From contig DATJAY010000027.1 in assembly GCA_035515795.1 (NCBI GenBank), positions 62,001 through 126,000 of the forward strand: DNA of 64,000 bases, given 5' to 3'. This document shows, piece by piece, positions 34,976 through 45,088 of this stretch. Within the stretch, counting starts at the first letter, position 1, and each line of letters starts with the position of its first letter. The stretch is from Candidatus Acidiferrales bacterium. Its GTDB lineage: Bacteria > Bacteroidota > Ignavibacteria > Kryptoniales > JAKASW01. A program made the position numbers and the translations under genes. The notes beneath the pieces are model-generated. The model did no database searches. It was not told the DNA's origin and worked only from the letters and a program-made list of their open reading frames with translations.

Positions 34976-36116
34976 ATGTTTGAACCGCAGAAGCAAAAAT
35001 CCTCCGATCTAAAGACAAGAATCGAAAATCTACGGAGGTATCTTTGACGTTGACGGCAAACGCGAAGAGATAGAAAAACTCCACCAAAAAACTCAAGGAC
35101 CGAATTTCTGGGATGACAATAGGGCAGCCCAGCAGGTCATGGCACAGTTGAACGACACGAAGGCGTGGGTGGACGAATGGGAGAAGGCAGCAAGGTATAC
35201 GGAGGATGCTTCGGCTTTCATTGAGCTTGCTGAAGAGTCCGGCGATGAAAGCCACATGAAGGATGTGGATGACGAACTCATTCGGGCTGAAAAACACGTC
35301 TCGAGCTTGGAATTCAGAAAAATGCTCGGCAGCGAGGACGACGACAAGAATGCGATCTTGACAATTCATTCGGGAGCTGGCGGGACTGAAGCGCAAGACT
35401 GGTCACAGATGCTGATGAGGATGTACATTCGCTGGGGCGAACGGAGCGGTTTCAAGATGGATATCGCAGACATTCTCGAGGGGGAGGGTGCCGGAATTAA
35501 GAGTGCTACTATAGAAGTTATCGGGAAATATGCGTACGGTTATCTCAAAGCCGAAAACGGCGTTCACAGGCTCGTTAGAATTTCTCCGTTCGACTCGAAC
35601 GCCCGGCGCCACACGAGTTTTGCTTCTGTCTTCATTTATCCTGAAATAGAAGCCGATGTCGAAATCGAACTCGATCCTAAAGACATAAAGTTTGAAACAT
35701 ATCGTTCGGGCGGTCATGGCGGCCAGAATGTGAACAAGGTCGAAACGGCAGTGAGATTGATTCATATCCCTTCTGGAATCATCGTCGCGTGCCAACAGGA
35801 GAGGTCACAGTTTCAAAACAGGGAACGCGCCATGAAGATGCTTCGCTCGCGGCTGTACCAGGTTCGAAAAGAGGAAGAGGAAGCTAAGAGAAACGCAATT
35901 GAAGGAACGAAGAAAAAAATTGAATGGGGAAGCCAGATCAGGTCTTATGTTTTTCATCCTTATAATATGGTTAAGGATCACCGCACCGGCGTCGAGACGA
36001 GCGACGTCTACGGTGTCATGGACGGCGACCTCGACGAATTTATTCGGGGCTATTTGATTGAGTTTGGGCTTGTTCCAACAGGAGGCAATCGGACGGGTGG
36101 TGAGGGCGAAAAATAA
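34976..36116 (+). CDS. prfB: Peptide chain release factor 2, expressed through a programmed +1 frameshift
   Basis: RF2 recognises UAA and UGA and releases the finished protein. The first 23 codons start at ATG 34976 and stop at TGA 35045-35047; skipping the T at 35045 continues in the +1 frame (GAC at 35046) to 36116, about 379 aa in total. The shift site is the canonical one: CTT TGA C at 35042-35048 preceded by an internal Shine-Dalgarno GGAGG at 35034-35038. The RF2 anticodon-like tripeptide SPF ([12 protein letters not shown]) and the peptidyl-hydrolysis motif GGQ ([12 protein letters not shown]) are both present. Low RF2 favours the shift, giving autoregulation. Confidence 0.96.
35034..35048 (+). 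promoter_or_regulatory. Programmed +1 ribosomal frameshift site of prfB
   Basis: GGAGG-TAT-CTT-TGA-C: an internal Shine-Dalgarno lies three bases before the CTT slippery codon, followed by the in-frame UGA and a C that weakens termination. Position and spacing match the classical bacterial RF2 autoregulatory site. Confidence 0.95.
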
Positions 36117-36119
36117 GGA

Positions 36120-37352
36120 ATGAAATATAGTTACTTCGTTGCGAGGCGCTTGATGCGTTCACGCTCGCACAACCGCTTCGTCTCCTTTCTCACTTTTTTC
36201 GCGACTGCGGGGCTCGCAATAGGAATCATGGCCCTCATCATTGCAGTCTCCATCCTAAACGGGTTCGAGAAAAAGATTTCCGACAATGTCTCAAATTTTA
36301 CATCGAATATCGAGATCCAGGGATTTGAACGTGTTCCGCTCCCGAACTATGTCGAGGTGCTTCACAAAATAGCTTCTCAGCACAACGTGAAATCAGTATC
36401 TCCATTCGTTGAGCACGAAGCCATGATACGAGCCAAGAGGCTGGGCAAACAGTCTGCGACCGAAGGAATTCTTCTGAAGGGAATTTTGCCCGAGTACGAC
36501 AACAGCAGCTTGAGAAACGAAATCAAGTCCGGCAAGTACGGGTTTACCCGAACCGGAACGATGGATCCGCTGCTTCTCGGCTCGAAATTGGCTCGGCGGT
36601 TAGACATTTCTGCAGGGGATACCGTTTTTGTTTTTGGCGTCGAGGGAATTCCATCGCCGCTTAACCCACCGAGAGTAGCTTCTTTTGTCGTGGTCGGCAT
36701 TTATGAAACAGGCATGTCTGAATATGATGATGTGTACAGCTACACCAACATTAGCGCAGCCTCCTATCTTTTCAATATTCCACCCTCGAATGTTTCGGGC
36801 TTTGACGTCATGGTACATGACTTGAATCAAGTAGGAATCACGGCAGACACACTTCAAGAAATTCTAGGCTACCCCTATTATCCGAGAACAATGTACCAGA
36901 TGTACCGAAATCTATTTGCGTGGATCGAGCTTCAAAAAGAACCGATACCTATTATTATTGCACTTATAATTTTAGTGGCGACACTCAACGTCATAGGAAC
37001 CATCCTTATGATCGTCCTGGAGAAAATAAACGAAGTCGGTGTGTTGAAAACCATCGGTGCAAATCGCCGGTCGATCTCGAGAATCTTCCTCATGCAGGGG
37101 GCCTTTATCGGCGCCGTCGGAACCATAGCGGGCGCTGGAATTGCCTATGTACTGTTAGAAATACAGAAAAGATACAGTCTCATTCATATCCCTGGCGATA
37201 TTTATTTCATGAATACTGTGCCGGTATCCACCAGGGTATCGGACTTCTTAATTATAGGAAGTGTCGGTTTTGTTCTATCCTTGCTTGCTTCATATTTGCC
37301 CGCCCGTGCGGCTTCCTCGTTCGATCCGCTGGAGTCTATCAGATTTCATTGA
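36120..37352 (+). CDS. LolC/LolE-type ABC permease
   Basis: A 410-aa permease of the MacB/FtsX family. One N-terminal membrane segment (about 25-48, FATAGLAIGIMALIIAVSILNGFEKKI) is followed by a roughly 230-residue extracytoplasmic domain and three C-terminal segments (about 275-300, 325-350 and 375-395), ending in the family signature ASYLPARAASSFDPLESIRFH. In the Lol system two such subunits and one ATPase extract lipoproteins from the inner membrane. The gene starts 3 bp after prfB and is followed by a second permease and an ATPase. Confidence 0.88.
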   Translation: MKYSYFVARRLMRSRSHNRFVSFLTFFATAGLAIGIMALIIAVSILNGFEKKISDNVSNFTSNIEIQGFERVPLPNYVEVLHKIASQHNVKSVSPFVEHEAMIRAKRLGKQSATEGILLKGILPEYDNSSLRNEIKSGKYGFTRTGTMDPLLLGSKLARRLDISAGDTVFVFGVEGIPSPLNPPRVASFVVVGIYETGMSEYDDVYSYTNISAASYLFNIPPSNVSGFDVMVHDLNQVGITADTLQEILGYPYYPRTMYQMYRNLFAWIELQKEPIPIIIALIILVATLNVIGTILMIVLEKINEVGVLKTIGANRRSISRIFLMQGAFIGAVGTIAGAGIAYVLLEIQKRYSLIHIPGDIYFMNTVPVSTRVSDFLIIGSVGFVLSLLASYLPARAASSFDPLESIRFH

Positions 37353-37371
37353 CTTTTCGTATAAAGGGAAA

Positions 37372-38613
37372 ATGATGTCATATTCGACGTTTATCGCTTT
37401 CCGATACCTGAAATCAAAACGTAAAATCGCTTCCGTTTCAATAATTTCTTTTATCTCACTAGTCGGAGTCATCGTTGGAACTGCCGCGCTCGTCGTCGTC
37501 ATTTCAGTCTTCAACGGTTTTCAAGGACTGGTCACGAACATTCTCGTAAACTTCGATCCGCACATCAGGATCACCGCACAGGCCGGGGAATATATATCTG
37601 AGCCTGAAAAAGTATTGGCGCAAGTCGAATCGATTCACGAGGTAAAATCCGCGACTATGTTCCTAAGCGGCAAAGCCATGGCCGTCTCGGGCGGAATCAA
37701 CAGAGCCGTAAACATCACGGGAATCGTTCCGCCGTCAAACGCAGAGATATCAAGTCTTTCCAGTTCTGTTGTCCTCGGACAGTTCCTAGATCCTAACCGC
37801 AACAATCAAATTCTGATCGGCATCTCATTGGCTGACGCGCTCGATTCAGTTGTAGGAGACACTATCGCGATCATCAGCCCGGCTGGGATTGAACGAAGTC
37901 TCACACAGTTTTACCAGCCGAAGGTTGCGAAATTTGTCGTATCAGGAATTTACCAGTCCAAGAATAAAGACTACGACGGGTATTATGCGTTCATCAATCT
38001 TCCTGCTGCTCAAGACCTCTTTACCGCGCCGGGAGAAAGACTATCTACTTCGATGGTTAATGGGATTGATATCAGGTTGTGGAATATTGAAAATTCAAAT
38101 GAAATAAAAAAGAGACTGGAACAAATGCTTTCGGATGTGCGAATTGATACATGGTATGATCTTCACAAAGACTTGTATCAAATGATGACCATGGAACGTA
38201 TCGTGGCTTATATTGTTTTATCGTTAATCATAATCGTGGCCGCGTTCAACATACTTGGTTCTTTAACGATGACCGTAATTGAGAAGCGGCGTGAGATTGG
38301 TGCGCTTAAATCAATGGGTGCAACGCAACGGGGAATAATGGGAATTTACCTGATCGAAGGTACTTGCATCGGGTTGTTTGGAAGCGCGATAGGACTTTTT
38401 CTTGGATTCCTTGTTGACGAAGCGCAGATTAGATATCATCTTTTCAAGCTCGATACTTCGGTTTACATCATCCCTGCGTTGCCGGTTTCAATGCACACCG
38501 CTGATTTCATAATAGTTGGTCTCATAGCGATCGTTATTTCATCGGTTGCGGCACTTTATCCCGCGAAGCGAGCCGCGAAGATAAATCCTGCCGAAGCAGT
38601 GAGATGGGAGTAA
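37372..38613 (+). CDS. LolC/LolE-type ABC permease (second subunit)
   Basis: A 413-aa relative of the preceding permease with the same topology: N-terminal membrane span in SIISFISLVGVIVGTAALVVVISVFNGFQG, a long periplasmic domain, and three C-terminal spans ending in AALYPAKRAAKINPAEAVRWE. I start it at ATG 37372 (ATG 37375 is equally possible), because the longer frame from 37261 lies inside the previous gene. The two permeases could form a heterodimer with the downstream ATPase. Assignment to LolC versus LolE is not possible by eye. Confidence 0.87.
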   Translation: MMSYSTFIAFRYLKSKRKIASVSIISFISLVGVIVGTAALVVVISVFNGFQGLVTNILVNFDPHIRITAQAGEYISEPEKVLAQVESIHEVKSATMFLSGKAMAVSGGINRAVNITGIVPPSNAEISSLSSSVVLGQFLDPNRNNQILIGISLADALDSVVGDTIAIISPAGIERSLTQFYQPKVAKFVVSGIYQSKNKDYDGYYAFINLPAAQDLFTAPGERLSTSMVNGIDIRLWNIENSNEIKKRLEQMLSDVRIDTWYDLHKDLYQMMTMERIVAYIVLSLIIIVAAFNILGSLTMTVIEKRREIGALKSMGATQRGIMGIYLIEGTCIGLFGSAIGLFLGFLVDEAQIRYHLFKLDTSVYIIPALPVSMHTADFIIVGLIAIVISSVAALYPAKRAAKINPAEAVRWE

Positions 38614-38619
38614 AACCTG

Positions 38620-39300
38620 TTGAAAAAAATCATTGAAGCATCCCGTATTTACAAAAATTATTCCATTGGTAATAATGAACTGCACGTGCTTAAAGGAATC
38701 GATATCGGCATCACTGCTGGCGAAATCGTCGCCGTTATTGGCGCTTCCGGAGCAGGAAAGAGCACGCTCCTCCACATCCTCGGAACGCTCGATAAACCAA
38801 CGAGTGGTTCCGTCCTATATGATGGTACAGACGTCTTCATGCTTCCTGATAATAAATTGGCTGAGTTCAGAAATCTGCAGGTCGGATTCGTCTTCCAGTT
38901 TCATCACCTGCTTCCCGAATTTTCAGCCCTGGAAAACGTTGCGATGCCCGCATTGATTGCAGGGAAAAGAATGCCGCAGGTCAAATCAGCGGCAGCGAAA
39001 CTCCTGGCAGAGGTTGGTCTGGCCGACCGCGCCGACCACCGCCCATCCGAATTAAGCGGAGGCGAACAACAGAGGGTTGCAGTCGCGCGGGCGCTGATAA
39101 ACAATCCTAAAGTTGTCCTTGCGGACGAGCCTTCCGGAAATCTAGATTCTGTGACCGCAAAGTCGCTGCACGAATTGATTCTCGATCTTGCCAAAAACCG
39201 TCAAACGACTTTTGCTATCGCAACGCACAATAACCATCTGGCAGGATTAGCTTATAGAATTTTGAAGATTCAAGATGGAGTTGTTTCTGACTCAATGTAA
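38620..39300 (+). CDS. lolD: LolD-type ABC transporter ATP-binding protein
   Basis: A 226-aa ATPase of the MacB/LolD/FtsE class. Walker A GASGAGKST (about residues 42-50), the family-typical QFHHLLPEFSALENV Q-loop region, signature LSGGEQQRVAVARAL, Walker B VVLADEPSGNLD and an ATHN H-loop. The start is TTG at 38620, six bases after the permease stop; no ATG is available before the conserved start. With the two permeases it makes a complete lipoprotein-sorting or MacB-like exporter. Confidence 0.9.
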   Translation: MKKIIEASRIYKNYSIGNNELHVLKGIDIGITAGEIVAVIGASGAGKSTLLHILGTLDKPTSGSVLYDGTDVFMLPDNKLAEFRNLQVGFVFQFHHLLPEFSALENVAMPALIAGKRMPQVKSAAAKLLAEVGLADRADHRPSELSGGEQQRVAVARALINNPKVVLADEPSGNLDSVTAKSLHELILDLAKNRQTTFAIATHNNHLAGLAYRILKIQDGVVSDSM

Positions 39301-39373
39301 ACTAGCTGTTTTCAGAAACGTAGCATGACTCCCAATTTGTAACTTCACAATCCTATACTTAAATTCTATCAAT

Positions 39374-39447
<74 letters not shown>

Positions 39448-39630
39448 CTTTTCAAGGTCATGTTGTAAACATAAATAGGTTTGTTGCTTTTTTTTCGGTG
39501 GAGCGTCTGTCAGGAGGGATGGTGCAAATTCTAGAGCAAATGTCAGGTTTGTGAACTTGATCACTTGATAGCTTCGAAGCTCCGATGAACCTTTTGCTTT
39601 TAAGCTTAATACATTCTTAATTAGGTAGGT

Positions 39631-39909
39631 ATGAGCGTCAAAAAGATGAGAAAATGTCCTGACTGTTTATCGGTCGTAAAACTACATAAGGATTATCCGT
39701 CTTCATTTTGGGAATCACTTCTGAAATCTCTCCGGATCATAAAGGTAAATCGTTGTCCCAACTGCAACGCCGCAATTTTTGTAGTACTTGGTCTGTATGC
39801 AACATCGCGGAAGAGACTCAGGATAATTCGTGAACGCGCCTTCTGGCTTCTGTTCGTTGCGATGATACTAGCAGTCGGGTACATAGCCTTCGTGGCTATG
39901 ATGGGCTAA
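39631..39909 (+). CDS. Small zinc-ribbon membrane protein
   Basis: A 92-aa protein with two Cys pairs, CPDC (about residues 9-12) and CPNC (about 43-46), that could bind one zinc in a split ribbon, followed by a membrane segment (about 68-90, FWLLFVAMILAVGYIAFVAMM). No family is recognised. The ATG is preceded by TTAGGTAGGT, a weak ribosome-binding site. It stands alone between tRNA-Arg and the patatin gene. Confidence 0.6.
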   Translation: MSVKKMRKCPDCLSVVKLHKDYPSSFWESLLKSLRIIKVNRCPNCNAAIFVVLGLYATSRKRLRIIRERAFWLLFVAMILAVGYIAFVAMMG

Positions 39910-40048
39910 AAGATAAGAGACCGGGCCAACCTCTCGAGTTCTTCCACGAGATCAAACGAGCCGTATTTATCCGCCTTTTCTCGCCGCCTCTACTTTTGTA
40001 TATTTTCACAGCAACTTTATCTTATTATCAATTGTCCGTATTGGTGTA

Positions 40049-42634
40049 ATGCGCACTTCAGTAAGATTTATCCGCACCATCCATGGAATGCTTTCGCTGA
40101 TCCTGCTACTAGCGAGCGCATCACATGCCCAACAGACCTCATTGCGGGTCGCCGGTAGGTTTTTTCATTATTTTGAAAAGGATAGACCGAAGGTCGCGTT
40201 AGTACTTTCCGGCGGCGGGTCAAGGGGAATTTCTCAAATCGGCGTCCTTCAAGGACTAGAAGAAGCACACATTCCCGTAGACATGATAATTGGAACAAGC
40301 ATGGGAAGCATCATCGGGGGACTTTATGCATCAGGGTACACCGCATCGCAGCTCGATTCAATTGCTGAAACACAAGACTGGAATCAGCTGTTGGCCCTCT
40401 CTGACGCCGTGAACCGCAGCGAATTATTCTTGCAACAGAAGGAGAGTGAAGCACAGAGCTTTTTTGTGATAAGGTTGAACGGACTAACGCCAATTCTTCC
40501 ATCTGCGATCGCCGGCGGTCAGAGACTCACTACCATCTTAACCCAGCTCGTGTTGAATGCGCCATATCGTGTTGTCCGCTCATTTGACGATCTCAAGATA
40601 CCGTTTCGTGCAGTGGCGACAGACATGGTCTCTGGAAAAAGGGTAGTTATCTCAAGGGGAGACCTCGCTCAGGCGATGAGAGCGAGTTCCACAGTGCCCG
40701 TTGCATTTTCTCCGATAATTTCCGACACATTGCAGCTCGTTGACGGAGGCCTCATATCGAACGTTCCCGTTGACGTAGCAAGGGATTTAGGAGCAGACAT
40801 CGTCATCGCAGTCAATACAACCAGCCCACTACGGAATGAGGCGAGCATCGAAACTCCGTGGGACGCACTTGACCAAGCAACGAGCATTATGATGCAACTC
40901 TCAAACAAACTCCAGCTGGAAAAGGCGGACATAGTAGTTACTCCTAGATTAGAAGGTCACCTCGCGTCTGACTTTACGAACCTGGATTCCATAATTCTCG
41001 ACGGAAAAATTGCTGTAGGGAGGGAAGTCCAGAAGATCGATTCAGCAGCTTACAGGGCGCATCGTCCTGCCGAAGTTTCCTCCGGGCGGATAGCCAATGA
41101 TTCGACCCCGGCATCGCAAACAGATGACGTTACTATTTCAAAAATTCCCTATTACGAAAACTCTTTGCTGTTAGTTGCCGGGATAAAATTCTCAGGTAAC
41201 AGAAAACTATCGGATTCTCTCCTGGCAGGGCCGTTCAGTGAATTACTTGATCATTACGTCACGCCAAAGCAGATCGATCAGTCATGTGAAAAATTGATAT
41301 GGCTATATAGAAATGCGGATTTTGGAATGGCCAGGTTAGACAATGTGATTTATGATTCTACCAGCGCCACTTTAGACTTGAACATCGATGAGGGAAATAT
41401 TTCAAACGTTTCCTTACGAGGGAATGAAGTTGCCAAGTCTTTCCTAATAAAGAGAGAATTTCCCCTGGATTCTGCGGACATTTTCACTACGACAAAAGCT
41501 GTCGAAGGAATCAAAAACATTTACAGCACCGGATTGTTCAGTCAGGTACTTCTGTCGACGCATTTCGACCCGGCTCCGGACCTGACTATTGATGTTTCGG
41601 AAAAAAGTTCACGCCTTTTAAGTTTGGGATTCCGCGTGGACAACGAAAGAAACGGACAGCTTTACACTTCGGTCTCAGATGAAGACCTGTTCGGCAGTGG
41701 CACCGAGGCAATTCTCTCGTTCTCCGGCGGAGTAAGAAATAGGTTGGTCGAAGCCGACGTAGGCACTACGCGGATTCTTAATACCGATCTCACTTACAAT
41801 CTGCGTGCGTTCACGGGCTTCGCGGATGTCTTTACGTACGCTGAGAAAAACGACAGCGGGGCTGCAAATGAGTGGAACATATTTTCGAATGGCGATTATC
41901 GGATCATAAGATATGGCTTCAAGTTTTCGATCGGAACTTTGTTGGCGAGGTTCGGTATGGTCAGTGCATCGCTCGAATATGGCTGGGACAAATTGAAACC
42001 GCTGCAGAATTATTCTGGCAGTTATTCGAGCCGAGTTGTGGCTCTCAAGATCGGCTCAAACGTCGACACGCGAGACAACGCCGGGTTTCCGACTAACGGG
42101 ATATTAAGCAATGTCTATTTCGAGACATCATTACCAAGTCTTAACACGGAAATGCCTTTCACAAAAATTCTGTTCGACTATGCGACTTACCATAGTCTGT
42201 TTCACGAAGTCACTTTCGGACAGCATTATGAATTCGGATTTGGAAATGTGCTCCTTCCTATCTCCCGACAATTCAGCCTCGGCGGACAGAACTTGTTTTA
42301 CGGCCTGCGCGAAGATGTGCTGGTCGGGAGACAAGTATTCCTCGCAAGCTGGGAGCTGAGAATCAAATCGCCGGTCAAACTTTTTTTCGGCACATTTCTA
42401 TCGGCGCGCTTCGACATCGGTGACGTCTGGGCAACCCAACAAAACATAATCCTCAAAACTTTGAAGCAAGGTATTGGAGGCTCGCTCGGTTTCGACACCC
42501 CAATCGGACCGGTAGAATTCAGCGCAGGGAAGGCATTCAATCCCGGGAAGAGTACAAATTTAAGGACTATCTCCACACCCTGGACATTTTACTTCCGTGT
42601 CGGCGTGAAAATACCCAAGGTCACATCTTATTGA
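40049..42634 (+). CDS. Patatin-like phospholipase fused to POTRA and BamA-type barrel
   Basis: An 861-aa outer-membrane protein. A signal peptide (to about SHAQ, residue 28) is followed by a patatin domain: oxyanion motif GGGSRG (about 55-60), nucleophile S84 in GTSMG and D232 in VDGGLISNVP, the full Ser-Asp dyad. Residues about 380-520 contain POTRA-like repeats (GNRKLSDSLLAG, LRGNEVAKSFLIKREF), and the C-terminal 330 residues a 16-strand BamA-type barrel (FGLREDV-like loop, GGSLGFDTPIGPVEFSAGKAF). This is the PlpD-like type V secretion architecture, in which the barrel exports its own lipase. The gene stands alone. Confidence 0.9.
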   Translation: MRTSVRFIRTIHGMLSLILLLASASHAQQTSLRVAGRFFHYFEKDRPKVALVLSGGGSRGISQIGVLQGLEEAHIPVDMIIGTSMGSIIGGLYASGYTASQLDSIAETQDWNQLLALSDAVNRSELFLQQKESEAQSFFVIRLNGLTPILPSAIAGGQRLTTILTQLVLNAPYRVVRSFDDLKIPFRAVATDMVSGKRVVISRGDLAQAMRASSTVPVAFSPIISDTLQLVDGGLISNVPVDVARDLGADIVIAVNTTSPLRNEASIETPWDALDQATSIMMQLSNKLQLEKADIVVTPRLEGHLASDFTNLDSIILDGKIAVGREVQKIDSAAYRAHRPAEVSSGRIANDSTPASQTDDVTISKIPYYENSLLLVAGIKFSGNRKLSDSLLAGPFSELLDHYVTPKQIDQSCEKLIWLYRNADFGMARLDNVIYDSTSATLDLNIDEGNISNVSLRGNEVAKSFLIKREFPLDSADIFTTTKAVEGIKNIYSTGLFSQVLLSTHFDPAPDLTIDVSEKSSRLLSLGFRVDNERNGQLYTSVSDEDLFGSGTEAILSFSGGVRNRLVEADVGTTRILNTDLTYNLRAFTGFADVFTYAEKNDSGAANEWNIFSNGDYRIIRYGFKFSIGTLLARFGMVSASLEYGWDKLKPLQNYSGSYSSRVVALKIGSNVDTRDNAGFPTNGILSNVYFETSLPSLNTEMPFTKILFDYATYHSLFHEVTFGQHYEFGFGNVLLPISRQFSLGGQNLFYGLREDVLVGRQVFLASWELRIKSPVKLFFGTFLSARFDIGDVWATQQNIILKTLKQGIGGSLGFDTPIGPVEFSAGKAFNPGKSTNLRTISTPWTFYFRVGVKIPKVTSY

Positions 42635-42726
42635 CAGGTGTTATCCTTGTCACACCGGATGCTGTTTTAGATAAAAACGACGGCTGACGGGAACTTCGAC
42701 TTATTCTCCTCAAGTTATTGCTTCTG

Positions 42727-43620
42727 ATGAATTTCAAAAACAATGTTTACGCCACTCTTCTGTACTTCGATCTTTTCGATCACCCGCTTTCGCGAGACGA
42801 GATCTATGCTTTTTTCCCGCAGAAGCTGGATAGGGCTGAATTCGATCGAATGTTTTCCGAATACGACTTCCGCTCGGTGGACGGATTCGTTCATCTTCGC
42901 GACAATGACGAGGTGGTTACAATCAGAAAGCATAGGGAAAAGAAAGCGAAGAGGATGTTGCTCGCGACAGGGATAATTGGAAAGTTTCTCAGATATTTCC
43001 CGTTTGTAAGAGCAGTCTTCCTGTCGGGCTCACTGAGCAAAGGAGTAAACGATGGCGATGCCGATATTGACTTGTTCATAATATCCGCCGAGGAGAGACT
43101 ATGGATTTGCCGATCTTTCTTGACTCTCTTTAAAAAGATGTTCCTCTTAAATAGCAAAAAGTTTCTTTGCCCGAACTATTTCGTGACCGAGAAACACCTC
43201 GAAATCCCGGAAAAAAATATCTTCACCGCGACAGAACTAGTTACACTTCGTCCTCTTTTTAACCGGAACATGTTATTTGAACTTCTTGAGGCCAATCGGT
43301 GGATCCTGAGATTTTTTCCGAACTTCCGCATTGATAGCCCCGGAAGGAAACCAACCTTCTCTACTGTCCAGCGGCTTCTTGAGTTGCCGATGAGTGACGG
43401 GTACACTGCGAAGTGGGACGCTCAACTGATGCGTCGATTCAGGGAGATCTGGGCAACAAGATATCCGGAATACACTCAATCCGAGAGGGAGTTCCAGTTT
43501 CGCTCTACACCGTATTCTTCAAAGATCCATCCCAATGATTTTCAGAGAAAGGTCTTAAGTGCTTACGAAAACAGATTGCGAGATGAAAGAATAGAAAGGT
43601 TGATCAAAATAGGTGACTGA
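42727..43620 (+). CDS. Nucleotidyltransferase with N-terminal winged-helix domain
   Basis: A 297-aa protein. Residues 1-75 look like a winged-helix (YFDLFDHPLSRDEIYAFFPQ, FVHLRDNDEVV). Residues about 95-130 carry the Pol-beta-type nucleotidyltransferase motif LSGSLSKGVNDGDADIDLFII, with the GS...D-x-D metal residues intact. Substrate unknown; such proteins modify RNA, proteins or small molecules. I start at ATG 42727 rather than TTG 42718. It overlaps the downstream radical SAM gene by 8 bp and opens the 42.7-50.3 kb cluster. Confidence 0.8.
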   Translation: MNFKNNVYATLLYFDLFDHPLSRDEIYAFFPQKLDRAEFDRMFSEYDFRSVDGFVHLRDNDEVVTIRKHREKKAKRMLLATGIIGKFLRYFPFVRAVFLSGSLSKGVNDGDADIDLFIISAEERLWICRSFLTLFKKMFLLNSKKFLCPNYFVTEKHLEIPEKNIFTATELVTLRPLFNRNMLFELLEANRWILRFFPNFRIDSPGRKPTFSTVQRLLELPMSDGYTAKWDAQLMRRFREIWATRYPEYTQSEREFQFRSTPYSSKIHPNDFQRKVLSAYENRLRDERIERLIKIGD

Positions 43621-45088
43621 CGTACTCCTAACGCACTCTTACTTTACCCGGTTTGATAAGAAACAATGGCGTACCATGCAGCCTTACCCGCCTTTGGGGA
43701 CTTTGTATGCGGCCAGTGTTCTGCGAAATGCCGGCATCTCTGTCTCCCTTTTTGATTCGATGCTGGCAGAATCTGAATTTGAGATGGAAGGTTATATACG
43801 AAAGTATTCTCCCAGAATTGTCGCTATCTACGACGACAGTTTCAATTATTTGACGAAGATGTGCCTCGAGCGAATGCGAATCGCAGCTTTTAGAATGATT
43901 GAAATTGCCAAGAGGAAAAAATGTATCGTAGTCGTCTCAAGTTCCGATTCAGCCGATCACGCAGTGGAATATCTGTCGCGCGGGGCAGATTTTGTTATCA
44001 AGGGGGAAGGGGAAATAACATTACTCGAACTCTGCACAAATATTCTTAGATCACCCGACGACAAATTCCGCGAGATCGACGGTTTATCCTTTATCGAGGA
44101 TGGTCGTGTGGTTGATACCATTGCGAGGAAGCCAATCAAAGATTTGGATAGTTTACCTCTTCCGGCATGGGACCTTATCGACGTCGAGAATTATAGAAAG
44201 CATTGGTTTTCTGCAAATGGATATTTCTCAATGAACATAGTCACCACGCGGGGTTGTCCGTTTGGGTGCAATTGGTGTGCGAAGCCGATCTATGGAAGAG
44301 GTTACAATGTTAGATCGCCGAAGCATGTTGTTGAAGAGATGCTTTTTTTAAAAATACATTACAACCCCGATCACATCTGGTTTTGCGATGATATTTTTGG
44401 TCTGAGACCTGGCTGGCTAAGTGAATTCCAAAGGGAGGTGGAACATTCCGGTCTCAAGGTTAGATATAAATGTCTTTCGCGTCCGGATTTACTCATCAAG
44501 GAGAATAGTTTTTCTATGCTCGCCGGATCAGGCTGCGAAACAGTCTGGATGGGAGCGGAGAGCGGTGAACAGAAAATTTTGGACGCAATGGATAAAGGAA
44601 CAACCATAGAGCAAATTCGTTCCGCGACGAAAACATTGAGAGAACAAGGGATTAGGATAGGTTATTTCTTACAATTCGGATATCCTGGTGAATCATACAA
44701 CGATATCTTAAAAACTTTCAATCTGGTAAAAGAGGAGATGCCTGATGAAATTGGAATGTCAGTCTCGTACCCGTTGCCGAATACAAAGTTTTACAAGATA
44801 GTCGAACAGACATTAGGAAAGAAAAGAAACTGGCGTGATAGTAACGACTTAGCGCTTCTCTTTCCGGGCGAATTCAAGCCGCGTTTTTATAAAACACTTC
44901 ATAAAGTTCTTCATCGGCTTCACAGGATATTACGTATCACCAAAGGCGGCGAAAGAATAACTCCTCGAACCGTTGCCGTTCTTATCTATAGCTCGATAAC
45001 TCTCGTTGTTTACCATGTACTTCTCCAGCTTGCCAGACTTCCGAATCCCAACCGTCTGACTCTCAGCGAAAGAATTCCGACCACATGA
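43613..45088 (+). CDS. B12-binding radical SAM protein
   Basis: A 491-aa enzyme. The N-terminal half is a cobalamin-binding Rossmann domain (TLYAASVLRNAGISVSLFDS), the middle is a radical SAM core with CxxxCxxC at about residues 214-221 (TTRGCPFGCNWCAKP). IWFCDDIFGLRPGWL, YKCLSRPDLL and WMGAESGEQKILDAMDKGT follow in barrel order. The C-terminal part has a membrane-prone stretch (about 455-480). Class B-type enzymes of this layout perform methylations or ring rearrangements on unactivated carbons. GTG start overlapping the nucleotidyltransferase by 8 bp. No specific function is implied. Confidence 0.9.
   Translation: MTDVLLTHSYFTRFDKKQWRTMQPYPPLGTLYAASVLRNAGISVSLFDSMLAESEFEMEGYIRKYSPRIVAIYDDSFNYLTKMCLERMRIAAFRMIEIAKRKKCIVVVSSSDSADHAVEYLSRGADFVIKGEGEITLLELCTNILRSPDDKFREIDGLSFIEDGRVVDTIARKPIKDLDSLPLPAWDLIDVENYRKHWFSANGYFSMNIVTTRGCPFGCNWCAKPIYGRGYNVRSPKHVVEEMLFLKIHYNPDHIWFCDDIFGLRPGWLSEFQREVEHSGLKVRYKCLSRPDLLIKENSFSMLAGSGCETVWMGAESGEQKILDAMDKGTTIEQIRSATKTLREQGIRIGYFLQFGYPGESYNDILKTFNLVKEEMPDEIGMSVSYPLPNTKFYKIVEQTLGKKRNWRDSNDLALLFPGEFKPRFYKTLHKVLHRLHRILRITKGGERITPRTVAVLIYSSITLVVYHVLLQLARLPNPNRLTLSERIPTT

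Noticed and set aside
39448-39500. Possible terminator with an 8-T run after tRNA-Arg
   Set aside because: The preceding stem is only about four A/T-rich base pairs, too weak to call.
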